A stretch of 64,000 nucleotides of DNA, taken from the NCBI GenBank assembly GCA_937974245.1, contig CALJKV010000037.1, positions 146,381 to 210,380 on the forward strand. Direction: 5' to 3'. The position numbers and the translations under genes are program-made. This DNA is from an uncultured Chloroflexota bacterium. GTDB taxonomy: Bacteria; Chloroflexota; Anaerolineae; Aggregatilineales; Phototrophicaceae. Shown piece by piece: positions 17,854 through 27,103 of the stretch. The notes under the pieces were generated by a model, which saw only the letters and a program-made list of their open reading frames with translations, was not told the origin of the DNA and searched no databases. Within the stretch, counting starts at the first letter, position 1, and every line of letters starts with the position of its first letter.

Positions 17854-19038
17854 ATGCGTAAACTCGTCTGGATTATTATGATTTTGCTCACGGTGAGTAT
17901 GCCCGCTACCGCCCAGGATGGGCAAACTCCCATTCTGTTCCGCGATGCCCCGCCCGACCCTGCCGCCTATCAACTGGTGACGGTGGCCGAAGGCTTTCAC
18001 CGCCCAATTTTACTCACCAACGCCGGGGATGGCAGCGGGCGGCTGTTTGTCGTCCAGCAGAGCGGGCGCGTGCGGATTGTCGCCGGAAATGGCTACCAGG
18101 ATCCGCCCTTCCTGGATGTGTCGAGCCTCATAAGCCCGCAAGCCGCCAGTATTATGTATTCCGAACGCGGGCTGCTGGGGCTGGCGTTTCACCCGGATTT
18201 CGCCGAAAACGGGCAGCTTTTTATTGACTACACCGACCTCAGCGGCAATACCGTCGTCGCCCGCTATACGGTCATGGCGGATAATCCCGACCAGGTTGAC
18301 CCGGCCAGCGCGACGGTGCTGCTCCAGGTGCGGCAGCCATTTCCTAACCATAATGGCGGACATTTAGCCTTTGGGCCGGATGGCTATCTTTACGTTGCCC
18401 TGGGAGATGGCGGTTCCGGCGGGGACCCGAACGGCAACGGCCAGAATCCCCAAGCTCTGCTGGGCAAAATCCTGCGGCTGGACGTGGACGCGGGTGACCC
18501 GTATGGCATCCCGGCGGATAATCCGTATCTCAATAACCCCGACCTCGCGCCGGAAGTCTGGGCGTGGGGGCTGCGAAATCCCTGGCGCTATTCTTTTGAC
18601 CGGGCTACCGGCGACCTGTATATCGCTGATGTCGGCCAGAACCTGTGGGAAGAAGTGAACTTCCAATCGGCAGACAGCCCCGGCGGTGAGAACTACGGCT
18701 GGAACATCATGGAAGCGACCCACCCGTACAGCGGTGCCCCTATCGCGGATAGCCTGGTGCTGCCCTTCACCGAGTACTCACATGACCAGGGCTGCTCAAT
18801 CACCGGAGGGTATGTCTATAGGGGAGCGGCGCTGCCGGACTTACAGGGCGTCTACTTCTTCGGGGACTGGTGTACCGGGCGCATCTGGTCGAGTTACCGG
18901 GATGTGGCCGGGGACTGGCATACCAACGAGTTTATGCAGATGCCCCGGCTGTTTAGCTCGTTTGGGGAAGATGAAAACGGTGAACTCTATGTGGTGGATT
19001 ACAACGGTGTGGTGCTGCGCCTCGAAGCGGCACAATAA
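17854..19038 (+). CDS. Exported PQQ-dependent glucose/sorbosone dehydrogenase-like protein
   Basis: A 394-residue protein with a signal peptide (residues 1-20, ending MPATAQ). It has the six-bladed propeller of soluble quinoprotein sugar dehydrogenases: RGLLGLAFHPDF near 108, FPNHNGGHLAFGPDGYLY near 165 (His in the active site), LYVALGDGGSGGDPNGNGQN, LGKILRLDV and GLRNPWRYSFDRATGDLYI near 245. These enzymes oxidise aldose sugars or sorbosone outside the membrane when PQQ is bound; some members bind no PQQ. A GGAG site precedes the ATG at 17854. The gene appears monocistronic and ends before a hairpin at 19081-19110. Confidence 0.85.
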   Translation: MRKLVWIIMILLTVSMPATAQDGQTPILFRDAPPDPAAYQLVTVAEGFHRPILLTNAGDGSGRLFVVQQSGRVRIVAGNGYQDPPFLDVSSLISPQAASIMYSERGLLGLAFHPDFAENGQLFIDYTDLSGNTVVARYTVMADNPDQVDPASATVLLQVRQPFPNHNGGHLAFGPDGYLYVALGDGGSGGDPNGNGQNPQALLGKILRLDVDAGDPYGIPADNPYLNNPDLAPEVWAWGLRNPWRYSFDRATGDLYIADVGQNLWEEVNFQSADSPGGENYGWNIMEATHPYSGAPIADSLVLPFTEYSHDQGCSITGGYVYRGAALPDLQGVYFFGDWCTGRIWSSYRDVAGDWHTNEFMQMPRLFSSFGEDENGELYVVDYNGVVLRLEAAQ

Positions 19039-19080
19039 CGCCCGGCGCGACGATCTGTAACAGTCGAGTGGTATAGGATA

Positions 19081-19110
19081 GGGGAAAGCGGCTTTTCCGC
19101 CGTTTTCCCT
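19081..19110 (+). terminator. Hairpin after the sugar dehydrogenase gene
   Basis: GGGAAAGCGGC and GCCGTTTTCCC form a stem with one G-T pair around a TTTTCC loop. No long T-run follows, so termination is plausible but unproven. Confidence 0.4.
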
Positions 19111-19176
19111 ACGGTATTGAGCATTCCACCTTTTCTGTGAGTAGAATCATCGCAGGATACACAAAGGAGGAATGCT

Positions 19177-21771
19177 ATGTTTCGCTGGTTTGTATCGCTG
19201 GTCATCGTGGCTATGCTGCTCGTTGGAGGAATCGCAGCCGAGGCGCAGGAGAATATCGTACTCACCCTATCCATTCCACAGTGGTTCCAGGATGCCTACA
19301 ACCGGGATTACTTCAACGACTTTCGTGAGGCTAACCCCGGCGTGGATGTGGTCATCGTACCAGACACCGAGGGTCTCGCCTACTCACCCTCCGCCGCCTA
19401 CAGCACGATAGAAGAACACCTGGATGGCGTGGCGACCTACACCGCCACCGCCGATGTGCTGTATGTCGCATCCTGGGTCATCACACCGGAAAGCACGGAT
19501 GCCGGGCTGTGGTTGAACCTTGCCCCCCTGGTAGCCGCCGACCCCTCCCTGGACGAAGCCAACTTCTATCCCCCGGCCTGGCGAGCCTTCCGCTGGGACA
19601 ACGGCATGTGGGCGCTGCCCACCACACTGACTCCCATTATTCTGACCTATAACCCGGCAGCCTTTGATGACGCCGGGCTGAACTACCCGACAAGCAATTG
19701 GACGATAGACGACTACGCCAACGCCATGCGCACCCTGGCTGAGTACGATTCCAAAGGCAATCCGACCCGGCTCGGCTGCTGGTGCGATTCGCAAATCCTG
19801 TTTTACGGGATGCTCGGTCATGGCCTGGTGGATGTGAACGGGATGCCCCTGCTGGATGACCCGCAGTTGGCGGCACTCATGGAGACCTGGGCGTCGGCCC
19901 AACACGATACCACGCCCAGCGGCGGCTATTCGTCGGAAAACGTGCCCATGCAGATTATGGAACCCTGGATGCTTGATCCGAACATGCCGCCAGAACGCCG
20001 CAACATGATACCGGGTGAAATGCCGGGCAACGTTTACGGTTCGAGGGTCGAGGGATTCGCGATCAGTGCCGGGACAGCCTACCCGGAACTAGCCTTCAAG
20101 TTGCTCAAGTACATCACAGAGACACCAGTCAATACCTTTGGTGCGTTGGGTGCATTCCCCGCGCTGCGCGACCGTGAAATGGCAGAACGCCCTAACTTTT
20201 CGATGTCCTCCATAGACAGTCTGCCTCCAGAACAGCAGGCGCTGCTGCGTGACGCCGCCGAACGCGCCCTGACCAACACTGATTTGCGCTACTTCGACTA
20301 TATCAGCCAAATTATGTGGCGCATGGGCGAGGAAAACCTGGATGCGGCTACTCTATTGCAGGAAGCCCAGCAGAAAATCCTCACCAGTCGGGAAACCGCC
20401 GCCAACTGGGATGGAGCAGCGGCGGTGATGGTCGCCACGCCGATTCCCACACCCTCGTTCGGCGCGGAGGAAATCGCACTCAACTTCGGGATCAGCCTGT
20501 GGACACTGCCCAACCAGCGCGACTGGGAACGGCTGGCGCGGGAATTCGCCGAAAACGATCCGCAGGTGGGCGTGGTGAACCTGAATATGCAGGCCGCCAG
20601 CGATTATGAAACCTGGGTCAACGAAAATGACTGTTTCTTCCTCAACTACGACGCCATCAACCCGTATTCCAGTGGGGAATACCTGGCGCTTGACCCGCTG
20701 CTGAACGCTGACCCGAATTTTATAGCGGAGGACTTCGTGCCGAGCGCGTTGGCGGCGGTGCAGCTTGAAGGGCAGACGTTCGCCTATCCGCTGTCGGTGG
20801 AAGTTTCGGCGCTGCGCTATAACCGTGACATTTTTGAGTCGGCAGGCATCCCTCTACCGGAGATAGACTGGACGATTGACCAGTTCGTGGACGCGCTGCA
20901 ACAGCTTGACCGTTATGATGGCGATTACAGTGTGCCGTTCGTGCCGCGTTCGGGGCAGGACAGCGACTGGCTGCTGCTCATCGCGGCCTATGGTGGTCTG
21001 CCGCTGGACTTCCGGGTTGAACCGATGGCCTGGGATTTCACCGCGCCGGAGACAGTGGATGCCATCCGCCAGGTGCTGGACTTGGCGAAGGCAGGGCTGA
21101 TTGATTACCAGAAACTCGGCACATTTAACTTTGGCGGCGGTGGTGGTGGTGGCGCTCCGCTCGATTCAACCAGCTTTTCCGGGTGGGAGGACGTAAGCAG
21201 TATGCCGATTTTTGGCTACGTCAACTATCCGCGTGGTAGTCGTTACCGGGTGATGTCGCTGGGGAACATCGGCGGCGGCTATATCAGCGCCGACACGCTT
21301 AACCCGGAAGCCTGCTACCGCTGGATCGCGTTTGTGGCCGATCATCCCGAACTCGTGCCCAATATGATGCCCGCGCGGCTATCGGCCATAGACGACCCGG
21401 TGACAGTAGCGGCCCAGGGCGAAGACTCAGTGGCGCTCTACCGGGAATATGCGGCGCTGGCGGCAGACCCGCAGACGCTGAACGTGCCAGCAGGATTTGC
21501 CGGGGCGACCTTCGAGAGTTTCTTCCTGCATCAATTCCTGGGGCGTGCCTTTGACACCTACGTGCTGGAAGACGCCGACCTGGAACAATCCCTGGCAGAA
21601 GCACAGCGCCAGGCCGACGAGTTCACAGCCTGCGTTGCCACAATTGCACCGATTACCGACACGTCTACGCAAGAGGAACTGGAAGCCAACGCACAGGCAG
21701 TGGAAGCGTGTCTGGCACAGGTCGCGCCGGACATTGCCGCCGAGCGCCAGGCCATGATGCCGGGCGGATAG
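19177..21771 (+). CDS. Exported protein with two fused solute-binding-protein domains
   Basis: An 864-residue protein with a signal peptide (about residues 1-23). Residues 26-410 form one extracellular solute-binding (type 1, sugar-type) domain: it opens LTLSIPQWFQDAYNRDYFND, and has ALPTTLTPIILTYNPAAFDD. Residues about 425-860 form a second: ALNFGISLWTLPNQRDWERL and AYPLSVEVSALRYNRDIFES, with a parallel W-T-I-D-x-(Y/F)-x-(N/D)-A block in both halves. Normal members have a single domain of about 400-450 residues. Domain two contains a run of glycines near residue 650. No ABC permease or ATPase gene is adjacent, so the ligand and its transporter are unknown. AAAGGAGGAA precedes the ATG. Confidence 0.8.
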   Translation: MFRWFVSLVIVAMLLVGGIAAEAQENIVLTLSIPQWFQDAYNRDYFNDFREANPGVDVVIVPDTEGLAYSPSAAYSTIEEHLDGVATYTATADVLYVASWVITPESTDAGLWLNLAPLVAADPSLDEANFYPPAWRAFRWDNGMWALPTTLTPIILTYNPAAFDDAGLNYPTSNWTIDDYANAMRTLAEYDSKGNPTRLGCWCDSQILFYGMLGHGLVDVNGMPLLDDPQLAALMETWASAQHDTTPSGGYSSENVPMQIMEPWMLDPNMPPERRNMIPGEMPGNVYGSRVEGFAISAGTAYPELAFKLLKYITETPVNTFGALGAFPALRDREMAERPNFSMSSIDSLPPEQQALLRDAAERALTNTDLRYFDYISQIMWRMGEENLDAATLLQEAQQKILTSRETAANWDGAAAVMVATPIPTPSFGAEEIALNFGISLWTLPNQRDWERLAREFAENDPQVGVVNLNMQAASDYETWVNENDCFFLNYDAINPYSSGEYLALDPLLNADPNFIAEDFVPSALAAVQLEGQTFAYPLSVEVSALRYNRDIFESAGIPLPEIDWTIDQFVDALQQLDRYDGDYSVPFVPRSGQDSDWLLLIAAYGGLPLDFRVEPMAWDFTAPETVDAIRQVLDLAKAGLIDYQKLGTFNFGGGGGGGAPLDSTSFSGWEDVSSMPIFGYVNYPRGSRYRVMSLGNIGGGYISADTLNPEACYRWIAFVADHPELVPNMMPARLSAIDDPVTVAAQGEDSVALYREYAALAADPQTLNVPAGFAGATFESFFLHQFLGRAFDTYVLEDADLEQSLAEAQRQADEFTACVATIAPITDTSTQEELEANAQAVEACLAQVAPDIAAERQAMMPGG

Positions 21772-21790
21772 AAAAGAAGTGCGGATTCCT

Positions 21791-21819
21791 GTAGGGGAAG
21801 GTCTGAGACCCTCCCCTAC
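21791..21819. terminator. Bidirectional hairpin between convergent genes
   Basis: GTAGGGGAAGGTC and GACCCTCCCCTAC pair with one mismatch around a short loop. It lies between the stop of the solute-binding protein and the stop of the convergent aldo/keto reductase and could serve both. Confidence 0.5.
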
Positions 21820-21834
21820 TTATTACGGTAGACT

Positions 21835-22830
21835 CTACCCATGCCCCAGGACGGGATGCGGCTGGTAGGGTGCTTCCAGGTAGGCTACATCCTCAGCGGT
21901 CAGGCTGACATCCAGTGCGGCGGCGGCTTCCTCTAAGTGAGGCAGCTTGCTCGCCCCGATAATCGGGCTGGTGATGCCGGGCTTGTGCAGCATCCACGCC
22001 AGGGCGATCTGTGCCGGACGCACATCTTTCTGCACGGCCAGCGTGACGACGCGTTCCACAATTTCAAAGTCATTCCCTTCATAGTACATATCGTGGGCGT
22101 ACTGGTCAGTGCGGGCACGGGTTGTGCTGCCCGCCTGCTGGTCCTTGTCTTTATCCGCGTGGCGCGTCCCCGCCAGCAGCCCGCGTGCCAGCGGACTCCA
22201 GGGGATCACCCCCACCCCGGCGTCAATACAGTAGGGGATCATCTCGCGCTCTTCTTCACGGTAGATCAGGTTATAGTGGTTCTGCATGGCGACGAAGCGC
22301 GTCCAGCCATGCAGGTCGGCGGTGTACTGCATTTTGGCGAACTGCCAGGCATACATGCTCGATGCCCCGATATAGCGTGCTTTGCCCGCCTTGACGACAT
22401 CGTGCAGCGCTTCCATCGTCTCTTCAATTGGCGTATACGGGTCGAAGCGGTGAATCTGATACAGGTCAATGTAGTCGGTTTGCAGCCGCCGCAGCGAGGC
22501 ATCCACCGCCTGCATGATGTGCTTGCGGGAAAGCCCCCGGTCATTCACATCGTTGCTCATCGGCCAGAACAGCTTGGTAGCGATCACCACGTTATCCCGC
22601 TGGGCGAAGTCGCGCAGGGCGCGCCCGGTGACTTCCTCGCTCACGCCCAACGAGTACATATCGGCGGTATCGAAGAAATTGACACCCAACTCAACAGCCC
22701 GCTGGATAATCGGGCGACTGTCGGCCTCATCCAGCACCCATTCCCGCCACTGTGATGTACCGTAAGTCATCATCCCCAAACAAATGCGCGACACCTTCAA
22801 CCCGGTTCTGCCGAGATTTACGTAGTCCAT
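21835..22830 (-). CDS. Aldo/keto reductase
   Basis: A 331-residue NADPH-dependent oxidoreductase with the TIM-barrel signatures of the family. It opens MDYVNLGRTGLKVSRICLG, has the catalytic aspartate-tyrosine region VNFFDTADMYSLGVSEEVTG near 50 (Asp and Tyr), the lysine in VIATKLFWP near 85, and DYIDLYQIHRFDP near 118. SPLARGLLAG near 215 and the C-terminal IIGASKLPHLEEAAAAL that grips the cofactor phosphate are also present. AGGAGGATGACTC precedes the ATG. The physiological aldehyde or ketone substrate is unknown. A decayed copy of the 5' end of a related gene is found at 25904-26015. Confidence 0.9.
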   Translation of the reverse strand: MDYVNLGRTGLKVSRICLGMMTYGTSQWREWVLDEADSRPIIQRAVELGVNFFDTADMYSLGVSEEVTGRALRDFAQRDNVVIATKLFWPMSNDVNDRGLSRKHIMQAVDASLRRLQTDYIDLYQIHRFDPYTPIEETMEALHDVVKAGKARYIGASSMYAWQFAKMQYTADLHGWTRFVAMQNHYNLIYREEEREMIPYCIDAGVGVIPWSPLARGLLAGTRHADKDKDQQAGSTTRARTDQYAHDMYYEGNDFEIVERVVTLAVQKDVRPAQIALAWMLHKPGITSPIIGASKLPHLEEAAAALDVSLTAEDVAYLEAPYQPHPVLGHG

Positions 22831-23107
22831 GAGTCATCCTCCTGTCTGATCGGGGCATATTCTGGCATATCTGCCGCCGGGTGTCCAATGGGCGGGCAGA
22901 CGGCAGGGACACCCTGCTGGTCTACTGCTCTAAAAACCACCTGTTAACTGTGATTCAGCACGTTCATCTCCTACGGCCATCGCAGACAGGACAGCAGAGG
23001 AGGGGGGCGTATTCGGGAGTACACTATATATAATGAGTGCAACGACACTAAACGCGGGAGATGTGATCCAGCGATAATAAAGCTTCTTTGTTTATAGGGG
23101 GATACGC

Positions 23108-24337
23108 ATGAATGCTCGACAACGGTATATTCTGTTTTTTCTTGTGACCTGTTTAGGGGTTGGGTCAGGGTTAGCGCAGGAGTCTGCATCCTGCCCGGCG
23201 ATCGTCTCTGATGCGCTGGCAGCGGTGGATTCATTGTGCGGGGAGACCGGGCGAAATCAGGCCTGTTACGGCAACTTCACGTTGACGGTTGAGGCACAGG
23301 AAGGTGTTGATAATCTGACATTTGATACACCGGGCGATATGGTCAACGTGGCCGACATCCAGTCGCTGCGGTTGACGGGTATGGACGAGGCGCTGCCGGA
23401 ATGGGGCGTGGCGTTGATGAAACTGCAAGCCAATCTGCCAGACACCCTGCCCGGCCAGAATGTGACGATGCTGCTGATAGGCGATATTGATCTGCGGAAC
23501 GCAACCGCTGAGGGGTATTCACCGATGCAGGCATTCTATTTCAGCAGCGGTTTGGGCGATTCGCAGTGTGCCGAAGCGCCGGAAAGCGGCATCCTGATTC
23601 AGACGCCAAAAGGGCAGGGTCAGATCGCATTCCGGGTCAATAACGTGGACATCGCGTTGGGGTCTACTGCTTTCCTGCAAGCGGAGGCGGGCAATGCGCT
23701 GTACGTGAACCTGCTCGAAGGGCAGGCGACGGTCACGGCGTTTGATGAGGTACAGACCGTGCTGGCCGGGGAAATGCTCAGTGTGCCGCTTGACGCGAAT
23801 CTGGATGCATCCGGGCCACCGACTACACCCATGCCGTATGCCGAAGAGAATGTCAAACGTGTGGCCGGTATGATTGAGAGTATGCCGGTCACAGTACAGA
23901 CCATCGCAATCGAGACAGCTGCTAATCCGCCGCTGGAATCGACTCATGGAACGAGTCCAACTTTTGACGCCTCAGCCTGCCCATACGAACCAGGCAAGGT
24001 GTATGAGCTGGAGGCGAATCAGGCTTATACCGTCAGCACGTGGCCGGGCTGCTGGATAACAGCCGCAGATGCTCAGGCCTCCAAAGCAGAAGTATCCATC
24101 TCAGTGACTGTGGATGGCGTCCCCGCCGGGACGTTTGCCGGATTCGGGCCGGTAGGAAACTGTGCGCCTGCGGACGGAGGATACAACTTCCAGGCGAATT
24201 TCCAGATTGCGCCGCTGTCTCCCGGAATGCACACCATACAGGTTGTTCACGATCATCCGGGCGGGCGTATTTACACGCCTGATGGGAATTCCGATGCGTG
24301 GACATGGGTGGAAACGTGCACCATACAGGCCGAGTGA
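23108..24337 (+). CDS. Exported FecR-like domain protein (paralogue A)
   Basis: A 409-residue protein with a signal peptide (about residues 1-23). The mature part has eight or more cysteines and a central block resembling a FecR-type beta-helix domain: IAFRVNNVDIALGSTAFLQA followed by LYVNLLEGQATVTAF, where the GSTAF and LLEGQATV phrases are typical. A second, C-terminal beta-rich domain (ACPYEPGKVYELEANQAYTV to the end) has no recognised family. A TATAAT at 23029-23034 could be its -10 box. It is followed 86 nt later by a clear paralogue, sharing almost the whole N-terminal 280 residues, so the pair arose by tandem duplication and then diverged at the C-terminus. Confidence 0.65.
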   Translation: MNARQRYILFFLVTCLGVGSGLAQESASCPAIVSDALAAVDSLCGETGRNQACYGNFTLTVEAQEGVDNLTFDTPGDMVNVADIQSLRLTGMDEALPEWGVALMKLQANLPDTLPGQNVTMLLIGDIDLRNATAEGYSPMQAFYFSSGLGDSQCAEAPESGILIQTPKGQGQIAFRVNNVDIALGSTAFLQAEAGNALYVNLLEGQATVTAFDEVQTVLAGEMLSVPLDANLDASGPPTTPMPYAEENVKRVAGMIESMPVTVQTIAIETAANPPLESTHGTSPTFDASACPYEPGKVYELEANQAYTVSTWPGCWITAADAQASKAEVSISVTVDGVPAGTFAGFGPVGNCAPADGGYNFQANFQIAPLSPGMHTIQVVHDHPGGRIYTPDGNSDAWTWVETCTIQAE

Positions 24338-24423
24338 ATCTCTGCGTCAGGATAGATGCCTTTTCGGGCGGCCTGCCTGGTTGACTACTCAATATATTTA
24401 TTTGGAGGTTTGGAGGAAAGAAA

Positions 24424-25875
24424 ATGCGTGATGACTTGTCCCGATCTATGATATTTGCTCTTGTGCTGGTATTGAGTCTGTCGCTGGTGGTATCCGGGCA
24501 GGACGATACAACCTGCCCGGCGATGGTTTCAGACGCGCTGGCGGCGGTCGCTTCGCTGTGCGAAGAAACCGGGCGGAATCAAGCCTGTTACGGCAACTTG
24601 ACGTTGATTGTCGAGGCGCAGGAAGATGTTGATAATCTGGTGTTCGGTACACCGGGCGACATGGTCAATGTTGCCGATATTCAGTCACTGACGTTGAGTC
24701 CGCTGGACGAGACAGCCGGCGAGTGGGGAATTTCGTTGATGAAGTTGCAGGCGAATCTGCCCGCGACGCTGCCCGGCCAGAACGTGACCGTACTGCTGTT
24801 CGGTGATGTTGAAATCGCAAATGCGGTTGTGGATACCACCGACGGCTACAGCCCTATGCAGGCGTTTTATTTCCGCAGCGGTATAGGTGACGCGCAGTGC
24901 CTGGAAGCGCCGGAAAGCGGGATTCTGATTCAGACGCCGGAAGGGCAAAGCCGGATTGCATTCCGTGTAGACGATGTGGATATCACATTAGGTTCGACAG
25001 CCTTCTTGCAGGCTGTGACTGGTGAGGCCCTGTATGTGACTTTACTGGAGGGACAGGCGACCGTCACGGCGTTTGACGAAACCCAGATAGTCACTGCTGG
25101 AATGGTGGTTAGCGTGCCGATTGATACGAACCTGGCGGCTTCTGGCCCACCTGGTGAACCGTATGCAGCGCAAGTGATTGAGACTCTGTCGAGTGTGGTA
25201 GAAATTTTACCGAGAGCCGTCACGTCGTCCACAAGTGAGCTTGAGACGGTTACTGTTGGCTGCACAGTGACGGCGGGAAGTGATGTGAATCTGAGAAGCG
25301 GGCCGGGGACGGTATATGCACGTGCCGGAGGATTGGCGGCCAACGAGAGCGCGAGTCCGGTAGGGCAGGCGTTGGGGATAGATGGTTACCTGTGGTGGCA
25401 CCTGGCCGATGGGAAGTGGGTGCGGTCGGATATCATAAACACGGCGGGAAATTGTGAAGGTCTGCCGATAGTGACCGATATTCCGCCGACGCCGACAGCT
25501 GCGCCGGTGATTGGGGGTACATCCGGCAGTTCAGCTACCGCCAACATTCACCTTGGTTCAAACGATGGGGGCGTGTGTTGGGGCGACACCCGCATCACTG
25601 CCGGACAGCCGGTGCTTCTGAGCCGGGTGTATTGTATGGAAGAATGGCAATCTTTTGCGGACGTACAGGCGACTTTTTCGGGTGTCACACCCACCTTTTC
25701 GATTGATGGCGGGGAGTCGATTCCCGGTTGGTTGGATGGGTTGTTCTGCTGCAATGGCGATGGCTTTAACTGTACGCTGGCAAAGGGTAGCTGGGTAGCG
25801 GTCGCGGGCAGCCACACCATGACCTCGTATCTGGGCCCGTATGTCTGGAGCTGTACGTTTACCGTATCCGATTAA
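24424..25875 (+). CDS. Exported FecR-like protein with SH3 domain (paralogue B)
   Basis: A 483-residue signal-peptide protein. Residues 25-300 repeat paralogue A (CPAMVSDALAAVASLCEETG; AFRVDDVDITLGSTAFLQA; LLEGQATVTAF). After that it differs: residues 285-350 form a bacterial SH3 domain (VNLRSGPGTVYARAGGL, with GYLWWHLADGKWVRSDII). A Pro/Thr linker and a Cys-containing C-terminal domain (VCWGDTRITAGQPVLLSRVYC) follow. SH3 domains of this type commonly bind peptidoglycan or proteins at the cell surface. GGAGGAAAG precedes the ATG. Probably co-transcribed with paralogue A. Confidence 0.65.
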   Translation: MRDDLSRSMIFALVLVLSLSLVVSGQDDTTCPAMVSDALAAVASLCEETGRNQACYGNLTLIVEAQEDVDNLVFGTPGDMVNVADIQSLTLSPLDETAGEWGISLMKLQANLPATLPGQNVTVLLFGDVEIANAVVDTTDGYSPMQAFYFRSGIGDAQCLEAPESGILIQTPEGQSRIAFRVDDVDITLGSTAFLQAVTGEALYVTLLEGQATVTAFDETQIVTAGMVVSVPIDTNLAASGPPGEPYAAQVIETLSSVVEILPRAVTSSTSELETVTVGCTVTAGSDVNLRSGPGTVYARAGGLAANESASPVGQALGIDGYLWWHLADGKWVRSDIINTAGNCEGLPIVTDIPPTPTAAPVIGGTSGSSATANIHLGSNDGGVCWGDTRITAGQPVLLSRVYCMEEWQSFADVQATFSGVTPTFSIDGGESIPGWLDGLFCCNGDGFNCTLAKGSWVAVAGSHTMTSYLGPYVWSCTFTVSD

Positions 25876-25903
25876 CAGAGCAGAAAACATCACAGACGAT
25901 TCC

Positions 25904-26015
25904 AATCGGGCGACTGTGGTGTCATCCAGCACCCATCCCCCCTATTATGATGTGCCGTACCCAGACAGACATGCGGCACCTTCAACCCGGTTTTGCCGAG
26001 GTTTATGTACCTCAT
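25904..26015 (-). pseudogene. 5' remnant of a second aldo/keto reductase gene
   Basis: Read on the minus strand from the ATG at 26015 this gives MRYINLGKTGLKVPHVCLG, matching the start of the aldo/keto reductase at 22830. The following bases still align with that gene (ATGGGTGCTGGATGA and CAGTCGCCCGATT are shared) after a small internal deletion. Upstream sequence to 26044 also aligns with 22852-22859. Only about 37 codons survive. The copy lies on the other side of the tandem FecR-like pair. Confidence 0.7.
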
Positions 26016-26129
26016 GAGTCATCCGGCTGTCTGACAGGGGCATAGTTGGCCTGTTTAAACAGACAGGGTTGCCCTGTTCACACGCTGGTTTCCCCGGAGG
26101 GGCGGCTTATGCGACAATAAGGCCATAGC

Positions 26130-27008
26130 ATGAGAGTCAGAATGCCAGGGATTACCATGACCGGAGATGAATCCCACATATCGCCCACGCCGGACGAAGA
26201 TGCAACCACCATCGTAGAAGCTGAACGGCGGCGGCTGGCCGATCTGCTGGAAAGTGACATTATCGCCCCGTTGAAACTGCTGCTGGCACAGGCTAATGCC
26301 TATGAACAGACGATGGGCGCGAATCCCCAGGCACGGCTGGCGGTTTCCGTGCTGGCGAACCTGGCACGCCAGGCCGTCCAGCAGGCCCGTGACCTGGAGG
26401 ACAACCTCTACCCCGCCGCTCTGGAGACGTTAGGCCTGGAACCGGCGCTCGAATCACTCGCCAACCAGGTGATCCGGGCGCATGGTGTTCATGTCCGGTT
26501 GGCACTGCAACGCATCCCCGAACGACTCCCGCCCATAGTGGAACTGGCACTGTTCCGCGCTGCGCAGGATATGATGAACCGTGCAGTTCGCCACGCCCAT
26601 GCCTCACAGGTGACCATCCAACTGACAGCAGCCGAAGACAGCATCACCCTGTATTTTGACGACAATGGCCTGCCCGCTGGAAACACAGTGCTGGCGGCGG
26701 CGGAACGGCAAATCGCCAGCCTGGGCGGGACGTTCACAATTCACGCGGGTGAGTCCTTCAGCGCCACATTACAGTTTGCGCTTAATCCGGCGGTTGAACT
26801 CACGCCGCGTGAGATGGATGTGATTCAACTGCTGGTAGCGGGCAGGAGCAACAAGGAAATCGCCCAGGTGCTGCAGGTCAGTACCCGCACGGTGAACTTT
26901 CACCTCGATAACATTTACTCCAAACTGGGGGTGAACTCGCGCACCGAAGCGGCGGTTTATGCCCTGGGGCAGGGATGGGCGCAGCCGCCCGACGACCTGT
27001 TGAAATAG
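26130..27008 (+). CDS. Histidine-kinase-like ATPase domain fused to a LuxR-type helix-turn-helix
   Basis: A 292-residue protein. Residues 25-120 resemble the dimerisation helix pair of NarL-type sensor kinases, but at the place of the usual ELHD phosphoacceptor the sequence reads DLLESD, so the histidine is absent. Residues about 145-220 are a HATPase_c-like domain: ALFRAAQDMMNRAVRHAHAS (N-box) and LYFDDNGLPAGN (D-x-G box). Residues 225-285 are a canonical LuxR/GerE DNA-binding domain: LTPREMDVIQLLVAGRSNKEIAQVL and then STRTVNFHLDNIYSKLGV. Kinase-like and output modules are thus in one polypeptide without a receiver. The ATG at 26130 has AAGG upstream. Confidence 0.75.
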   Translation: MRVRMPGITMTGDESHISPTPDEDATTIVEAERRRLADLLESDIIAPLKLLLAQANAYEQTMGANPQARLAVSVLANLARQAVQQARDLEDNLYPAALETLGLEPALESLANQVIRAHGVHVRLALQRIPERLPPIVELALFRAAQDMMNRAVRHAHASQVTIQLTAAEDSITLYFDDNGLPAGNTVLAAAERQIASLGGTFTIHAGESFSATLQFALNPAVELTPREMDVIQLLVAGRSNKEIAQVLQVSTRTVNFHLDNIYSKLGVNSRTEAAVYALGQGWAQPPDDLLK

Positions 27009-27103
27009 ACAGCAGCATACCCGGCCAGACACCTGTTCCGGGCAAACGCTTTCTGTATGACAATGCGTGTAATCGTAAGGCAGTACCACGAGGAGACACA
27101 CAT

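Noticed and set aside
26975..27103. Longer N-terminus for CpaF
   Set aside because: It would overlap the preceding gene and lacks a ribosome site, whereas AGGAGA precedes the ATG at 27104.
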